From assembly GCF_024679245.1 (NCBI RefSeq), contig NC_090173.1, positions 54,768,306 to 54,832,305 of the forward strand: a stretch of DNA of 64,000 nt, in the 5' to 3' direction. The translations under genes and the position numbers were made by a program. Positions within the stretch are counted from its first letter, which is position 1, and each line of letters starts with the position of its first letter. Of the stretch, positions 45,470 through 59,035 are shown one piece after another. Source of the DNA: Pseudorasbora parva. Its lineage: Eukaryota; Chordata; Actinopteri; Cypriniformes; Gobionidae. The notes under the pieces are model-generated. The model worked only from the letters and a program-made list of their open reading frames with translations. It had not been told where the DNA came from and did not search any database.

Positions 45470-46080
45470 ATATTCTGTTCTGATATAGTTAGTTTCCCTA
45501 CTCTGTTTGGTTTCGGTTTCCTTGGTTTCTGATTATGTCTTTGTTTCTGTTGTTACTTATGATTTGCACCTGTTTCTCATTTAGTTCTCAGTGCATACCT
45601 ACTCCGTCCTGGAGCCATAGCCGACCACCAGGGCCATCCCGGAGGAGCGAACTATTGCCTGATAGATCTGTGGTCATCAGATCCCACCCTAGTCTCCACC
45701 CTTGGACCTTTGGTCGGTTCCTTTGCTGTTTAGATGTTCCAGTCTCGTTTGGAGTCTTTTCTTCCTCCATTGTTCCTCCTCTCCTCTCTTCCGGCTCTGT
45801 CCGGTCCCCTGGCTTCTGCCAGCTCTGCGCTTCCTTGGCTCCCTTGTCCCTCTAGCTTCACCTTGGTCCCTTGTAGTTCAGGTTTTACCACAGACTTCCT
45901 GCCATCCGGCTGCATCTGAGCCCTACACCCTTTCAGCTTCATCCTTGGTTTCTGATTATGTCCTTTTTTTATTTAATTATGATTTGCACCTGTGTCTCAT
46001 TTACACCCTATTCAGGTCCATCCTCTGCTGAGTTATGTTGTTGTTATTTTGCGTGGATTCAAGTCTATTGATAGTTGTAT
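45470..46080 (+). repeat. LTR-like sequence with a direct repeat
   Basis: 'ccttggtttctgattatgtc' followed by 'atgatttgcacctgt' and 'tctcattta' occurs twice, at 45,520-45,585 and 45,943-46,002. The style resembles 5' parts of fish gypsy-type LTRs. No gag or pol coding sequence lies between the copies. Confidence 0.35.
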
Positions 46081-46391
46081 TCCTGAGCTATTTGTTTGGA
46101 TTGCACCACACATATTACACTATATAATTGGCATATTTAATAGTATATATAATATATATTAGAGTTCACCAAACAATTTTAATTATGTCATCAATTACAC
46201 ACCTTTATTTAAAACCCATATAATTTTCATTCATCTTTGGACCCCAAAGGAAGATATTTTTAATAAAACCTGAGAGATTTCTGTCCCTCCACTGAAAGTA
46301 GGAAGGTAATCAAACTTTCAGTTACATGGATTACTTGTACGATGCCTTTATGATCTTTTTGAAGCTTGACAGTTTTGATTACCTAGACCAT

Positions 46392-46566
46392 GGTTACTCA
46401 AATCCGGTCCTGGATGGCCACTGGCCTTAAACCCTGATCATACTCACTTATCTGTGATTTTCTAGCGACCCTTAAGAACTTGATTAGCTTGCTCAGTTGT
46501 GTTTAATCAGGGTTTGAGCTAAACTCTGCAGAGCATTGGCCCTTCAAGACAAGATTTGAGGAACCC
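46392..46566. mobile_element. Short palindromic cyprinid MITE
   Basis: Ends 'ggttactcaaatccggtcctgg' and 'caagatttgaggaaccc' are inverted repeats. The interior 'tgtgtttaatcagggtttga' and 'gctaaactctgcag' is shared with 47,945-48,040. Confidence 0.65.
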
Positions 46567-47944
46567 CGACTTAGACCTTTAGAAATCATCCAGGTTTCAA
46601 CTTGAAGGCAAGACAGAGTTTTATTTTTGGGTTGAACTAACCTTTAAGAGACAGAGTGGATGAAAAACTACAGCAACAAAAAAAGCTATGTTTTGTTGAG
46701 GTGAAAGAAACCTTGTCTAACATCAAGTGCAGTTCAGGGAGAAAATAAAATGCAGCAGTGTAGAATAGGTGTATAATATAAACCGTGTAAAATCCTTCTC
46801 TTGAAATCAATAACTGTAGAATTTCCTGAATGGGAATCGTGATGAATTCTCCACATACACATGTATAATAATCAGCAGACCACTGTGGAGCCCCTGCTTG
46901 ACTTCAGCATGTCTGTGTGTATAAGGGCAGAGATAAGGAGAGATGATATTCACGCAGCAGGGAAGAGGTGCCAGCTCACAGGAATGTGTTCACTGGAGCA
47001 AGAGTTTGTGAGCGGCCACAGGCTGGCATACATGTTCCTCCCCCCATATAAAGACCCATCATCACAACAGCCGGGCATCAGGCCAGGCATCTGGCACTTA
47101 AGCCCCCTCATACCTGCTGCCTGCCTGTGTCCTGCTGCGACCCATAGCCCACCACACACACACGCTCAATCTCTAAACCCATTCAACCCTCAACACATGA
47201 CCTGCCATGATAGCTTAATGCTAACTGGCATTTTGTGGAAAAACAACATCAAAGCATTATGAAATCTGAGTAATAAGACTAATGTGAATTTGCAAGGATC
47301 ACGCAAACAGATAAAAATAGCAACATATTATGTGAATTATACTAATAATGTAGAAGCATTAAAATGACAAGAACTACTCAAATAAATATCATTATGTGAT
47401 GCTACTTAACCCTATAAAGCAATGGTTTCACGCTCAGCTCCTGTGCTGTGTTCCAGTTGGTTTTTATTATGCCCTTCACACGCTACCTTCCCTCCGTCTC
47501 GTTCACTCGGATGTGCGTCATTTCTTACGTTGCATGAGTTTCCATTACTGGCGGAAACTTTGCAATGGGCTGAACTAAGCCCTTGAAATCCACTATGGAG
47601 TGTATTTATTATTTCTTTTTTTCCTTTACGAAATTGTTTAATGCAACATTATATATAAAATATTAAAAATATCACAGAGTTGTTTGTAGTGGGGTAAATT
47701 AAACGTAATATGCGGTGACGTCACAATCGCTTTGCATTGTGGTATATGAAGCTGCCTGAAGTGTACATATGAAGTAGACTCGGTCAAAATCGAGGGAGCA
47801 AGAGTCTGTCCATTTAAACTTCCCTTGTCCACTTCACGAAGTGGAACGCACTTCAAAATGGCGGCGGGGATTCCCCTGAGGGGAAGTGCTTAGGGAAGTT
47901 CGCAAGTGCGTGTCTAATAGTGGACCACTGTCCCAACCAGCTTC

Positions 47945-48040
47945 AACACACCTGCCTGGAAGTGTCTAGCAATCTTGAGAACCTTGATGAGCTGGATCAG
48001 GTGTGTTTAGTAAGGGTAGGAGAGGAGAGGAACTCTGCAG
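47945..48040. repeat. Fragment related to the 46,392 MITE
   Basis: 'cagcttcaacacacctgcctgg' and 'gagctggatcaggtgtgttt' are hallmark words of the same cyprinid repeat family; only a part is present. Confidence 0.5.
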
Positions 48041-48311
48041 CTGAATCCAAAATCGCCCCCTAAACGCCCCATTCACTACTCCCTACTTTTGTCCGCTAAA
48101 ATTCAGTTCACTTGAAGAGAGAATGAAAACGAGTGCATTAAGTCAGACAGCCATTGTGTGTTAATCGGTTGTACACTCGTTATTGTGGTGCATTGTGGGA
48201 TTGAATGAGTGCACTCGATAACGTCCACTATGGTTTCGGACACCACTAAAAATGGCTGTCCCTTCAAATAATGCCCTATTTGAGGGTATGTGGGTTATTT
48301 AGGATTCAGCT
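48039..48311. mobile_element. Short TIR element with 'agctgaatcc' ends
   Basis: AGCTGAATCC at 48,039 is matched by GGATTCAGCT at 48,302-48,311. The 270 bp interior has no coding potential. A poly(A) tract follows at 48,345-48,373. Confidence 0.5.
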
Positions 48312-48340
48312 TGTGTGTAATCCCCAGTATTTTAGTATAA

Positions 48341-48376
<36 letters not shown>

Positions 48377-48605
48377 GTGGTTCGCATGTGTTTTCATACA
48401 CAAGTATACATAACTATACTTACATAAAATATTTTATATACATAATTTGTTTTTAGAAAAATCATGTTAAAATTTGGGTATCAAATATGATATTTAGTCA
48501 TATTCATTAAAATATGATCACCATTGTATTACATTACATTATATGTTTTGATCCCCACAATAAAACCTAGAGTTTAAACATAAAACTAAGCATTTAAGTA
48601 TAATG

Positions 48606-48903
48606 TATTATATTATATTATATTATATTATATTATATTATATTATATTATATTATATTACATTACATTACATAACATTACATTACATTACCTTACATTA
48701 CATTACATTACATTACATTATATTATATTATATTATATTATATTATATTATATTATATTACCTTACATTACATTACATTACATTACATTACATTACATTA
48801 CATTACATTATATTATATTATATTATATTATATTATATTATATTATATTACATTACATTACATTACATTACCTTACATTACATTACATTACATTACATTA
48901 TAT
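48606..48903. repeat. Pentanucleotide satellite alternating TATTA and CATTA blocks
   Basis: About 300 bp consist only of TATTA and CATTA pentamers, with rare CCTTA. They are arranged in alternating homogeneous blocks of about 40-60 bp each, giving a higher-order pattern. Located in the prkcg intron. Confidence 0.95.
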
Positions 48904-49260
48904 TATTTTTGTCCATGTAAAAATCAGGCCCAGTCAATATCACTGAAATGTCCTTAGTTATAAGGATATATATCTTTAGAGACTCAGTTTTGAAAATTTT
49001 ATTGAACATTATGAGGTCAAAACAACTTTAAAATGATGAAACACATGCACAGATATATTGTTCACTATAAGATCTACAACATGCATTTAGAAAATATATA
49101 TAGGTGTATTTTCATTCCATGCGGATTTTAAGTATTTTCAATTTAAGTAGCCTTTTAATATGTCTAAATAAAACCCTTCAAGATGATGCAAGACCATGTG
49201 TTTCAATCCTCAATAATAATTGCTATTCTGGGATATTCCCAGTGCGTGTGGGCTGCTGAC

Positions 49261-49389
49261 CTGTGACGTGGAGTCTGTCTCCGCTGACATCAATCTTGAG
49301 GAAGATTCTTCCTCTACGCTCGGTGTGGTCGGTCCCGCACAGACTTGGCACGTTCATCACACACTGCTTATGAACGTTCATGTCACAGG
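49261..49389 (-). CDS. prkcg exon: end of second C1 domain and start of C2
   Basis: The exon encodes [19 protein letters not shown] (first Thr split over the junction). These are the last zinc-binding Cys/His of the C1B diacylglycerol/phorbol-ester finger. [17 protein letters not shown] and HVT follow, leading into C2. The 129 bp length and phases match both neighbouring exons; acceptor ttctcag and donor gtcagc. The DHTERRGR linker is characteristic of conventional PKCs. Confidence 0.96.
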
Positions 49390-49743
49390 CTGAGAACAAG
49401 AGAGAGAAACATCTGTAAACACTTCAGGATTAAACATAGAAAAGTAAACATGAAATAACATTCACTACCCCTTTTACTGCCACAGCCTGACATCTGTTCA
49501 ACAGAACAAGAAAGTCAGTGTATGTAGAGCTTGATTATGTCAACTGAGAATCAATTAAATTGTGAAAAGTGGTCTATATACACAATAGCCAATGTGATAT
49601 ATGACAGCTCTCTTCTGTTTGCTGATTTTCCCTATGTGATCTTGATAAAAATGACAGAAGAAGCTGAACATGATTGCCAGGTTTGCCTAACAAAATAAAA
49701 ATCATATAGCCCAGTCATGAAATCAAATAGCTCAATCATGTAC

Positions 49744-50045
49744 TGGGGTCGTAATGGGGGGTGTAAATCGTATACCGAGGACTAAAAATCACGTTTCATG
49801 GGGTAAAAAAAAAAAAAAAATCACATTTCGAGGGGTAAAAATTGCGTTATGAGGGGTGAAAATTTCTTACGAGAGGTAAAAATTGGGTTTGAAGGGGTAA
49901 AAATTGTGTTCCGAGGGGTGAACATTTCATACGAGGGGTAAAAATTGTGTTCTGAGGGGGAAAAAAAACATTCAGAGGGGGAAAAGTCACATTGGGAGGG
50001 GGAAAAAAATCATGTTCCAAGGGGTAAAAATCACGTACTGAGTGT
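49744..50045. repeat. Minisatellite of about 20-25 bp in a prkcg intron
   Basis: Imperfect units of the type 'gaggggtaaaaattgtgttc' recur about a dozen times. G-runs of 4-5 are regularly spaced on the plus strand, which is the non-template side relative to nothing known here. The minus-strand frames rich in Phe-Pro come from this array. Confidence 0.9.
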
Positions 50046-50874
50046 AAATTGAATTTGGAGGGGGTTGCTTTAAACAAAAACAAAAAAACGGCTGCAACAG
50101 TGTAAAAAGTAGCCCAATTCTGCAGGAAAACCACGAACTTAGCAAAACTGCTGTACATAGACCACAAACCAGAGCATTTAAATGTTGGTTGTCACAAAAA
50201 TATGCTTTTTCAAGGAAATATTTGTAAGAATGTGTGCATATGCGCAGTCCCAGCATCTTTGATTGATTCACAGACACTTTCCATTTTTAGGATCAAATCT
50301 ATAAAACACCAACCTGATTCAGTGCTGTTGCTGTCATGTTTTTACAATTCTTTTAAAAAAATGTTTTTATGAAGACAAACTCCACTGATAAATAAGACAT
50401 GGAATGTGTATTTTGAAGGGGAAGCCTGTCAAGTTCATGTGACAGCAAACAGTGTTTTCACAGGGGGCTTCAGTTGGAAAAGTGCATGAGAATGGTTTTT
50501 GGCAGAGAAAGTGTGTGTGTGGCCCATGCTGAGGCTGTTGTGGATATGTGTAAACAGAAATTCGCTGTGGTGTGTCGTCTCAGAGAGGTGTGGATGGGCA
50601 GATTGCATAAACTTAATTACAAACATGCTGATAATCCCACTTAAATATGTTCTTACTGAAATTTATGATAGCATTCCAATTAGAGCCAGAGTGCTCGAGA
50701 GGAACAAGAATGTTCTGGTTGAAATTAAGGAGGCAACTCTATATCTAACCACATCTGACCTCGTTATGGACAAGAAAAGCGGAAACAAATGAATAGTGTA
50801 GGCCTTGGGCAGGAGCTGCCCTTTCACACTGATCTGAGGCCAGTTCTTTTTTATTTCTTTACAGGTTTTATCTA

Positions 50875-51991
<1,117 letters not shown>

Positions 51992-52721
51992 TTTAAAGGT
52001 GTCATGAACTGGCTTTTATTATTTTATAGGTCAACTTATGACGTTTGCATGGTTTTTACAACATCATAACTAATAAGTAATAGGCTATTTTCTTCACTGG
52101 TTTTGAGGCTCTCTCCTGACCACTGGGTTTTGATGGGCGTGCCGCACTGGAGACTTGGAAGTAAACGCCCACGGCTAGGATTGGATAAGATTTTGCATAA
52201 TGAGCTTCTGGTCCCCTGTCAGTTCACGTGAGGGAGGGATTGTTTTGAAAGCGTCAACTGGAATAATTCTCTGACAGGGCTCGCAAAACGTATTTATAAA
52301 ACAAACACAATGATTTATTTCTCATCTACCCGTGATTTTTTTATTTTTTATTACTTGGTCCGCCCGATCGGTGGATATAAATGTGAACCACACACACACA
52401 CACACACACACACGCGCGCGTGCCCTCTTCAAACAGAGCTCTTCAAGAGAGTGAACAATGACAGATCAAGAAATGAATGTTATTTGACTATTCAAGATTC
52501 ACCGGCCAGCCATACACAATGAGGCAGTGTTTCACCCTTCCAATACGTCACTGATTTGAGAGCTCTCGTTTTCTAGGCCTGGTGTCTATAAAAGCTTTTT
52601 CCTTTTACTAACAAGGAACTTTTCAGCTCTGAAACTTACAGGATATTCTTATTTTACCATGACCTTTTATATATCAAAGGCTCAAGGGAAAGTTGATTTC
52701 TCAATTCATCACCCCTTTAAA
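51992..52721. mobile_element. Cyprinid MITE with 'tttaaaggtgtcatgaa' ends
   Basis: The left end TTTAAAGGTGTCATGAA is mirrored by 'ttcatcacccctttaaa' at the right end. The 730 bp interior includes a (CA)n/(CG)n tract near 52,388-52,418. No transposase is seen. Confidence 0.65.
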
Positions 52722-55041
52722 TAAAGACTGAGAGAGTTGTCACAAGCTTAATGATGCTGATGTTGAAGTCACGCAACCGTATGTAGTTCATTTATATAGC
52801 CTATGTTTAGCTTTTTGTTTCTGAGGATTGTATTTAGGCTTTATAACTCATTTAAATGTTATTCTTTTGTAAATATTATAATGAACACAATGTGTAAGAA
52901 ACATGTTTTGGTCACAGTTCACAGTGGAAAAACCCATTTGGGATTTTGTCGAGGGAACTAGAGTGATGCTGATTTATGGGTTGCTCTACAAAAATATGTA
53001 TGTCATCACTCTCCAGGACTCTACGGCAAGAATGGAGAGAAACTGCCAAAACCAATCTGACTGACTGGCTTTACGCAACTTCCACGAGTCAAGGTGGCTT
53101 ATCAGTCCACCAGGAAACTAAGCTGTGCTGACAAGTTTTCATACTTCTACAAAATTTCTTAGAAGAAACAAATCACTGCTTCTGCTCTGACAGACAGATC
53201 CAACTGCAGCTTTATTAGGGGAAATCCACAAACGTAATCCAAATGACAGGCAAAAGATCAGAAGCACAAGGCAAATAATCCAAATAACAACAAAGTCCAA
53301 AACACAGGTTGACAGGTGGGTATTCCAGAAAGCAGGTTGTGTGAAATACACGGGCATGTTTAAAAATAAGTTAGCGGATATCTTCAACTTTCAGTTCCAA
53401 AAACTGAGGTAACTTTCAGGGTATGTCAGTAACCATGGCAACTCACTCTCTGAACATAACCTGAGCAGGAGCAGGTTATGTTCCAGGGTTAGTACGCTTA
53501 ATAGGTATTTAGATGTGTTTTATACAATTAATATAGTAATCAATATAACCAAATTTAATTCAGATACACTATTATATATTAATTCTAAAGAGTTATGATA
53601 CAAAATAATATATAAATAATAAATGTCCCTATAGGATAATGAAACACATCTAAAAGTAATCAAGCATAATGAGTCCAGGCAATGGGTTATGGGAAATGAA
53701 GTTCATGATCAGATAGCATGAACTGGTAGATGGAAGAAGTCTAACATAACTGGAGATGGAAGAAGTGACCTCTGGTGGAGATCACTGATGGTTGATAATG
53801 AATCTGAGTTTTAAATGAACTGTGGTGGGACACTTTACATGGCAAAGTTTACTAGATTTTGTGTTGGAAGTCAAAAGTCTGAACATTGTTAGATTTTTTC
53901 TAGATAAAAAAAAAAGAGATTTTAATATTTCATGCAGAAAGTGTGAGCACAAAATTTGCCACCACACAGTTATTATTAAAATGTTTAGTATGAGAAATAG
54001 TAATACTGATGCTTGACTGCACTAATAATCAAAATGTTTCATATGCATCATTGAAAATGTGAGAAGACTTCCAAGCTGGCCTTTAACTGCTAACCAAAAA
54101 ACCCAAAAACAGTTACCTAACAGAGGCTGACCGCAACAGCAGGTCAAACGCTTTGCTGCGGTTTCTGTCCAGAAGCAGGAAGTTAATCATAAGTCTGCGG
54201 GGTTATTTCACTGGGCCATGCAAATAGGGCAACCAATTAATCTGTCTCTGAGTGGTCTGAAATTAATGAGAATTTGACTGTAGTTGAGGGGTCTCGAGTT
54301 TTCCCATAACCGAACCATTAATCTCACATTAATAAAGAGCTGCCAGCTTCTGGTTTAACTGCACGGAAATGCTGAGTCAAATATGACTGTTAAGACTTTC
54401 TATATCTATATAATTTCTACAACAGGAACTAGATCATTCCAGTAATGTAAAAACTAGCAGCAAATAAATGTAAAAAACTGTGGTTCAGGCTTTCCTTTGA
54501 CCCTTGAAAGCGCATGCTTCACAAATCAGCCATGGTAGGTACACTCACGGGGGGAAAACAGACTGAATGATATTTGTTGCAAACACACACAAAAAAGAAG
54601 AAGAAAAAAAGCTTTCTTTAAAAAAAAAGAAAAAAAAGCCTCCGGTCTGAGGGCACAGAGGTTTATATCAGTCTACTGGGAAACAAAGACATGTTTACAA
54701 GTTCCCAGTTCCCAGGTTGCTAATGAGCATTTTCTGAGGAAGAACTACAAAGTCCATGGCATTCATTTTCAAAGGCACTGAATATATGAAATATATTTCA
54801 CAGTTTACTTTGAGGTATTCATTTGCCTTGGGATAAATGGGATATCATTAAGAGTATTCTGCTTTGTTTTCAGAGTTCAATAATTATTTCCAATGAAACG
54901 GACAGAAACAGACAAGTGCAAAAATCATATCCTATGCTGTAGGTCTGTTTTTTCTTGTGTTTATGATTTCAGGATTTACCGTGCTTGCAATTAAGCACCT
55001 GATTGTAACCCTAGCTCTAAAGTTAGTCCATACTGCTTTCA
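52722..55041. other. Intronic or intergenic sequence with an LTR-like scrap
   Basis: Near 53,150-53,330 the minus strand resembles a gypsy-type LTR tail (ttatttggattatttgcctt, then aataaagctgcagttgg). The remainder shows no gene. Confidence 0.4.
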
Positions 55042-55389
55042 ATGCAAAATGCTGAACAGTTAGTACATGCGTTCATGAGCTCAAGGCTAGATTATTGTAA
55101 TGCTCTACTGGGTGGTTGCCCTGCTCGCTTAATAAACAAACTCCCGCTGGTCCAAAATGCAGCAGCTCGAGTTCTTACTAGAACCAGGAAGTATGATCAT
55201 ATTAGTCCAGTTTTGTCAACACTGCACTGGCTCCCTATTAAACATCGGATACATTTTAAAATCTTACTTATTATTTACAAAGCACTGAATGGTTTAGCTC
55301 CCCAGTACTTAAGCAAGCTCCTAACACTTTTATACTCCTTCACGTCTATTGAAATCTCAAAACTCTGGCCAGTTACAATTACACGGTAA
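55042..55389 (+). pseudogene. C-terminal fragment of a LINE reverse transcriptase ORF
   Basis: The 115-codon frame contains HAFMSSRLDYCNALLGG, QNAAARVLTRTRKYDHISPV, LHWLPIKHRIHFKILLI and YKALNGLAPQYL. This is the region after the catalytic core in fish L2/CR1-type and related LINE ORF2 proteins. The catalytic YxDD part is absent (5' truncation), and the frame ends soon after the conserved segment. It is a dead insertion, not a host gene. Confidence 0.85.
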
Positions 55390-57760
55390 CAACATCACCT
55401 TAATATAAAGTGCAACCAAGATCACTGCTGGGTTTGCTTCTATCAAACAGTTTGTTGACTGTGTTATTATTGATAGTATACGCTGTGTGTTCATTTTGCA
55501 TGTGAGTCAGACCATATCGTTCTCCTAAATCCTGGTCAGGATGACCTGCAAAGTGTAAGAGACTTTGTGTCAACAGCCAAATGCCTGTCTAAGCAAGACT
55601 AGGCTTAAGGTACTCTGTAGATAACATAAAACTAGGGGTGATTACAAACCAAGTTTGTAAATAGATTTGTTATAAAAAACCCAAATTATCCTTGTAAAAT
55701 CGAATTAGTTAGACATACAAAAAAGCATATAAATTGACTGCCTTAAAAACATCAAGTGAAATAGGAATATAATGTTGTACTGAAAATGCTTAGTTAGTGT
55801 AGTTCACTTACAGTACTAGAAGGAGTAGTAAAAAATATTAATTTAATTGTTACCATTGTTGTGTTTTGCATGCTGAATCAGACTCAAGCACGGTCAATTA
55901 CAAGATATTGTCACAAATATAGAGAGAAGATTATTTCAACCCAATTTAAAGTTTCACAAGGTGTTTATGACCTAGTGTAGAAACACAATTTTAAAAGATC
56001 ATTATTTGACATGGAATATAGTTATGTTATGTATAATTCAGATCGATTATACATAACCAAAGGGAACACTGATCACCATTATGGTGAGTTTTAACAAAAA
56101 GGTTATGTTATTCTTTGAAGTCAGATTATGTGATGTTGTCTCAAAATTTCCAGTTGTGAATCAGTGAATGCAAAATAATTGCCTGCCTTTTTTATGCCTT
56201 TCAAACCAAACAATCAATCTTAACTTGGCTTTTCTGAGTAAAAAAGTCATAGTATGTGAATAGTACACATTACTAGATATTTTACAAGTTAAGACTTTAT
56301 GTAAAGTTAACTAAAAAGTGTTGGAATCACTGTTGGATTTTAGTGTAAAATGACCCACAAATGAGGTGGTGGTCTTGGGTCTTTTTGTGGTTCGAGTAAT
56401 TCTCATTTTAAATCTACTTACATTGCAACTGGTTCACTTTAACTGAAAGGGCTTTGTACATTTAAAGTGTATGTCAAACGCACTACAATTAATGCTGAAA
56501 TGCAGCGTAATAATTAACAGTCCGGGTATTGCTGTTTCTGAAGAGCAGAAAATGAGTAGCTCTGTTCAGATCCACCTCGTGTAGTGTGCTATTTCCTCCA
56601 GACAGCTTTTGTCACTCTGTCTAAGCACTAATTGAAAAGGCCAGAGTGCAAGCAAAGCAGAGCAGATGCAGTCTGTGCGCCGGCCTCCTGGCCAATGGAG
56701 GAGCGTGTAATGAAAACAAACAGTGGACAGACCCCAAGAACCCCTGATTGGCACAGAATGAGTCACTGAAGCACTCTAATTAGTACCTTGGCATCTTAAA
56801 TAGCAATTGGGCTATTTTATTCTCTGTTGCTGGCTAGTCTCAAGCTGCTGCGACAGAATTATGGCACAGTATTAACTCTCGATGGCTGCATCCCAATTTC
56901 CATACTTCTACTATTCACTAAACATATTTACTTTGCTGGTGATGGGAAAGGACAGATTCGAGCAGATGGTAAGTCAGTACAACGGTATTAGGACACCGTA
57001 GACCTCTTGGTCATGTTTGTCTTTGCCAGCGTTAGCATCTACCTAAATGCATTACTCATTATTATTCAATATTATTTCACTTTAAGGCTCGAACATTTCA
57101 CCAATGTAACCGCATTCAGTTTGTCAGTTGAAAAGGAAAGCTGTTCTTCCCTCGGGTCATTTTGACTCAAAACTTGTTTAAAAATAAATAAATAAATACA
57201 AATTGAGTGTTTAATGGAGTAGTCCAAGGCCTTAGGACTTTTGTCACACTTGAACAATGAATACACAAACAAAACAATTGACTGGAATCATTCAGTAGTT
57301 GAAATTTACAAAAGTAACCAATCCGGTGACCCCTCTAGGAATGAATGCTATGTGAAGAATGCTTTAGTACACATCAAAAAACTTAAAAATGCTCAGAAAT
57401 TTAAACTAAAAATGCTAAAAATTTACCAAACTCTAACACATCTACATGTGTATCTGAATGCACACAGAAGAGAAACTGAAACTTTAGGACCCAGTGGAAC
57501 AGCTCGTTTGCTTTTAGTTGCTCGGGTCATTTTGACCCACGAGGGAATGATCTGTCGCAAAGTGCGGGGTAGGAATGAGGGTTAAGAGACGTGCTCTTCA
57601 ATTAGATTGATTTCTCAATGTTAAGTGGTCTTTTTTTTCCAGATATATTTATATATATATTATTTTAGAATAAAGTGCATGAATGATTTAAAACCAGAAC
57701 AGGGACGTGTATTAATGTTTTCAAATTGACTTAAAAACAAATGCTGTGGCAGCTTCGGCC
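55390..57760. other. Non-coding sequence
   Basis: A 'tcgggtcattttgac' motif appears twice (near 57,155 and 57,522), suggesting a diverged dispersed repeat between them. No gene is supported. Confidence 0.4.
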
Positions 57761-57868
57761 TATTACTTCCGTCTAATAAAGTCAAACTGCCGCGATCTAT
57801 ATAGATATACTGTATATAGACTCCTCTTTAGTGCCTGTGTGGATCGGTCGATCGGTTGAGGCATCTAC

Positions 57869-57961
<93 letters not shown>

Positions 57962-58001
57962 CTATGATCGCGCCAGTTTGACTTTACTAGACGGAAGTAA
58001 T
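57761..58001. mobile_element. Palindromic MITE with an (AT)n core
   Basis: 'attacttccgtctaataaag' with 'tcaaactgccgcgatc' on the left is mirrored by 'gatcgcgccagtttgacttt' and 'actagacggaagtaat' on the right. The two arms of about 40 bp surround a long (AT)n run (about 57,873-57,960). The whole can fold into one hairpin. Confidence 0.75.
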
Positions 58002-58209
58002 GACGGATGGGAACACTAGATGAGATTCGTCTGGATATGAGGTAAAAAAAATAACAAATACTATTCTTTTTTTTTCTTTTTTTTTACTCTCATAGAGTTG
58101 TTACCCATTCACCCCATTACATGACTGGCACACAGCAACGGTTGAAGTTGAAAATCTTCATTTGTGTTTACTGAAGAAACTAACACACCTAAATGTGGGA
58201 TGCCCTGGG

Positions 58210-58262
58210 GGTCAGCAGATAAACATCACATTTTCATTTTGGGGTGAACTATCCCTTTAAAA
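58210..58262. repeat. End of a common cyprinid repeat
   Basis: 'cattttggggtgaactatccctttaa' is the complement of the widespread 'aaagggatagttcacccaaaaatgaaaat' family; a second, opposite-facing piece is at 63,095-63,250. Confidence 0.55.
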
Positions 58263-58398
58263 TGTAGGTAGGCAGTTTTGGAACAGAACTAATGTCCCCA
58301 TAGTAAAGATTCAAAGGTATTCTATATTATCATGCAAATGTATACACGGTCATATCCAAAAATTAAATTCAAAACTAAACTTTTTAAGGGGTTGTCTG

Positions 58399-58730
58399 TG
58401 TCACATGCCTGTCCTGTCTTGTGTGCACATGTGGGTTTTGTTATGATGAGGATGTGCTCGTCTCTGTTTGATCCCTCCCCCCTTGTTATCTCGGTATTGG
58501 TTTCATTTGTCCCTCCTGTTCCCTCTTGATTTCTTCCCTTCTTAAGCTCCTTGTGTTTGTCAGTCTTTGTTGGATCATTGTTATGTCTACCTCCCTGTGA
58601 TTCCCTGCTTTGGTATGGTTTATGGTGTATGTGTTTTGCCCCCTCGTGGGTGTTTGATTATTTTTATAATAAATCTTTCTTTATCTGCACTTGAGTCCTC
58701 ACACCAGTTTTCCTTTGTTCCAATGTGCCA
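58399..58730 (+). mobile_element. Candidate solo LTR
   Basis: The segment begins TGTCACATGCC and ends GTGCCA (TG...CA). It is flanked by gtctg and gactg (4 of 5 match). A TATA-less C/T-rich body and an AATAAA near 58,668 fit a fish gypsy-type LTR. No internal retroviral or gag/pol sequence is present. Confidence 0.5.
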
Positions 58731-58860
58731 GACTGGCTATCAACAGACCAAGCTCAATCTTTTAAGATTGAACATTAGTCTAAGGGAGTCTGCTCTGTAT
58801 TTTCTACTGCACAAGAGGCGTGATCAACGGGCATAGTTCAAATCACTCTGTACACAATTG

Positions 58861-59035
58861 GATAGTCCTTCAACCAAATAGACCAACGATCCGGGTGACG
58901 CAGAGCGGCTGTACAGCCGAATCAAATGCATTATTGTCCATGCTGGAAAATAAACTCAGTGAAGCTGCTTTGAAACAATTGGCATTGTAAAAAGCGCTAT
59001 ATAAATAAAGGTGACTTGACTTGAGCGGCGCGTAA
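58861..59035 (+). repeat. L2-type LINE/SINE 3' tail
   Basis: 'gaagctgctttgaaacaat', 'attgtaaaaagcgctatata' and the terminal 'aataaaggtgacttgacttga' are the well-known 3' end of teleost L2 LINEs and the SINEs that use them. Confidence 0.75.

Larger units (their letters stand above)
33175..49260 (-). other. Large prkcg intron (16 kb) filled with repeats
   Basis: The intron lies between the exon ending in HVT (49,261) and the exon starting GEARN (33,174); its ends are a GT donor and an AG acceptor on the minus strand. It contains MITEs, a foldback repeat, a Tc1 element, a 5S-derived SINE and a pentanucleotide satellite, listed separately. No exon of another gene was recognised in it. Confidence 0.8.

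Noticed and set aside
48603..48920. 105-residue Tyr/Ile/Leu/His repeat frame
   Set aside because: It is the translation of the TATTA/CATTA satellite.
49847..50277. Phe/Pro-rich minus-strand frames
   Set aside because: They are produced by the minisatellite in the prkcg intron.
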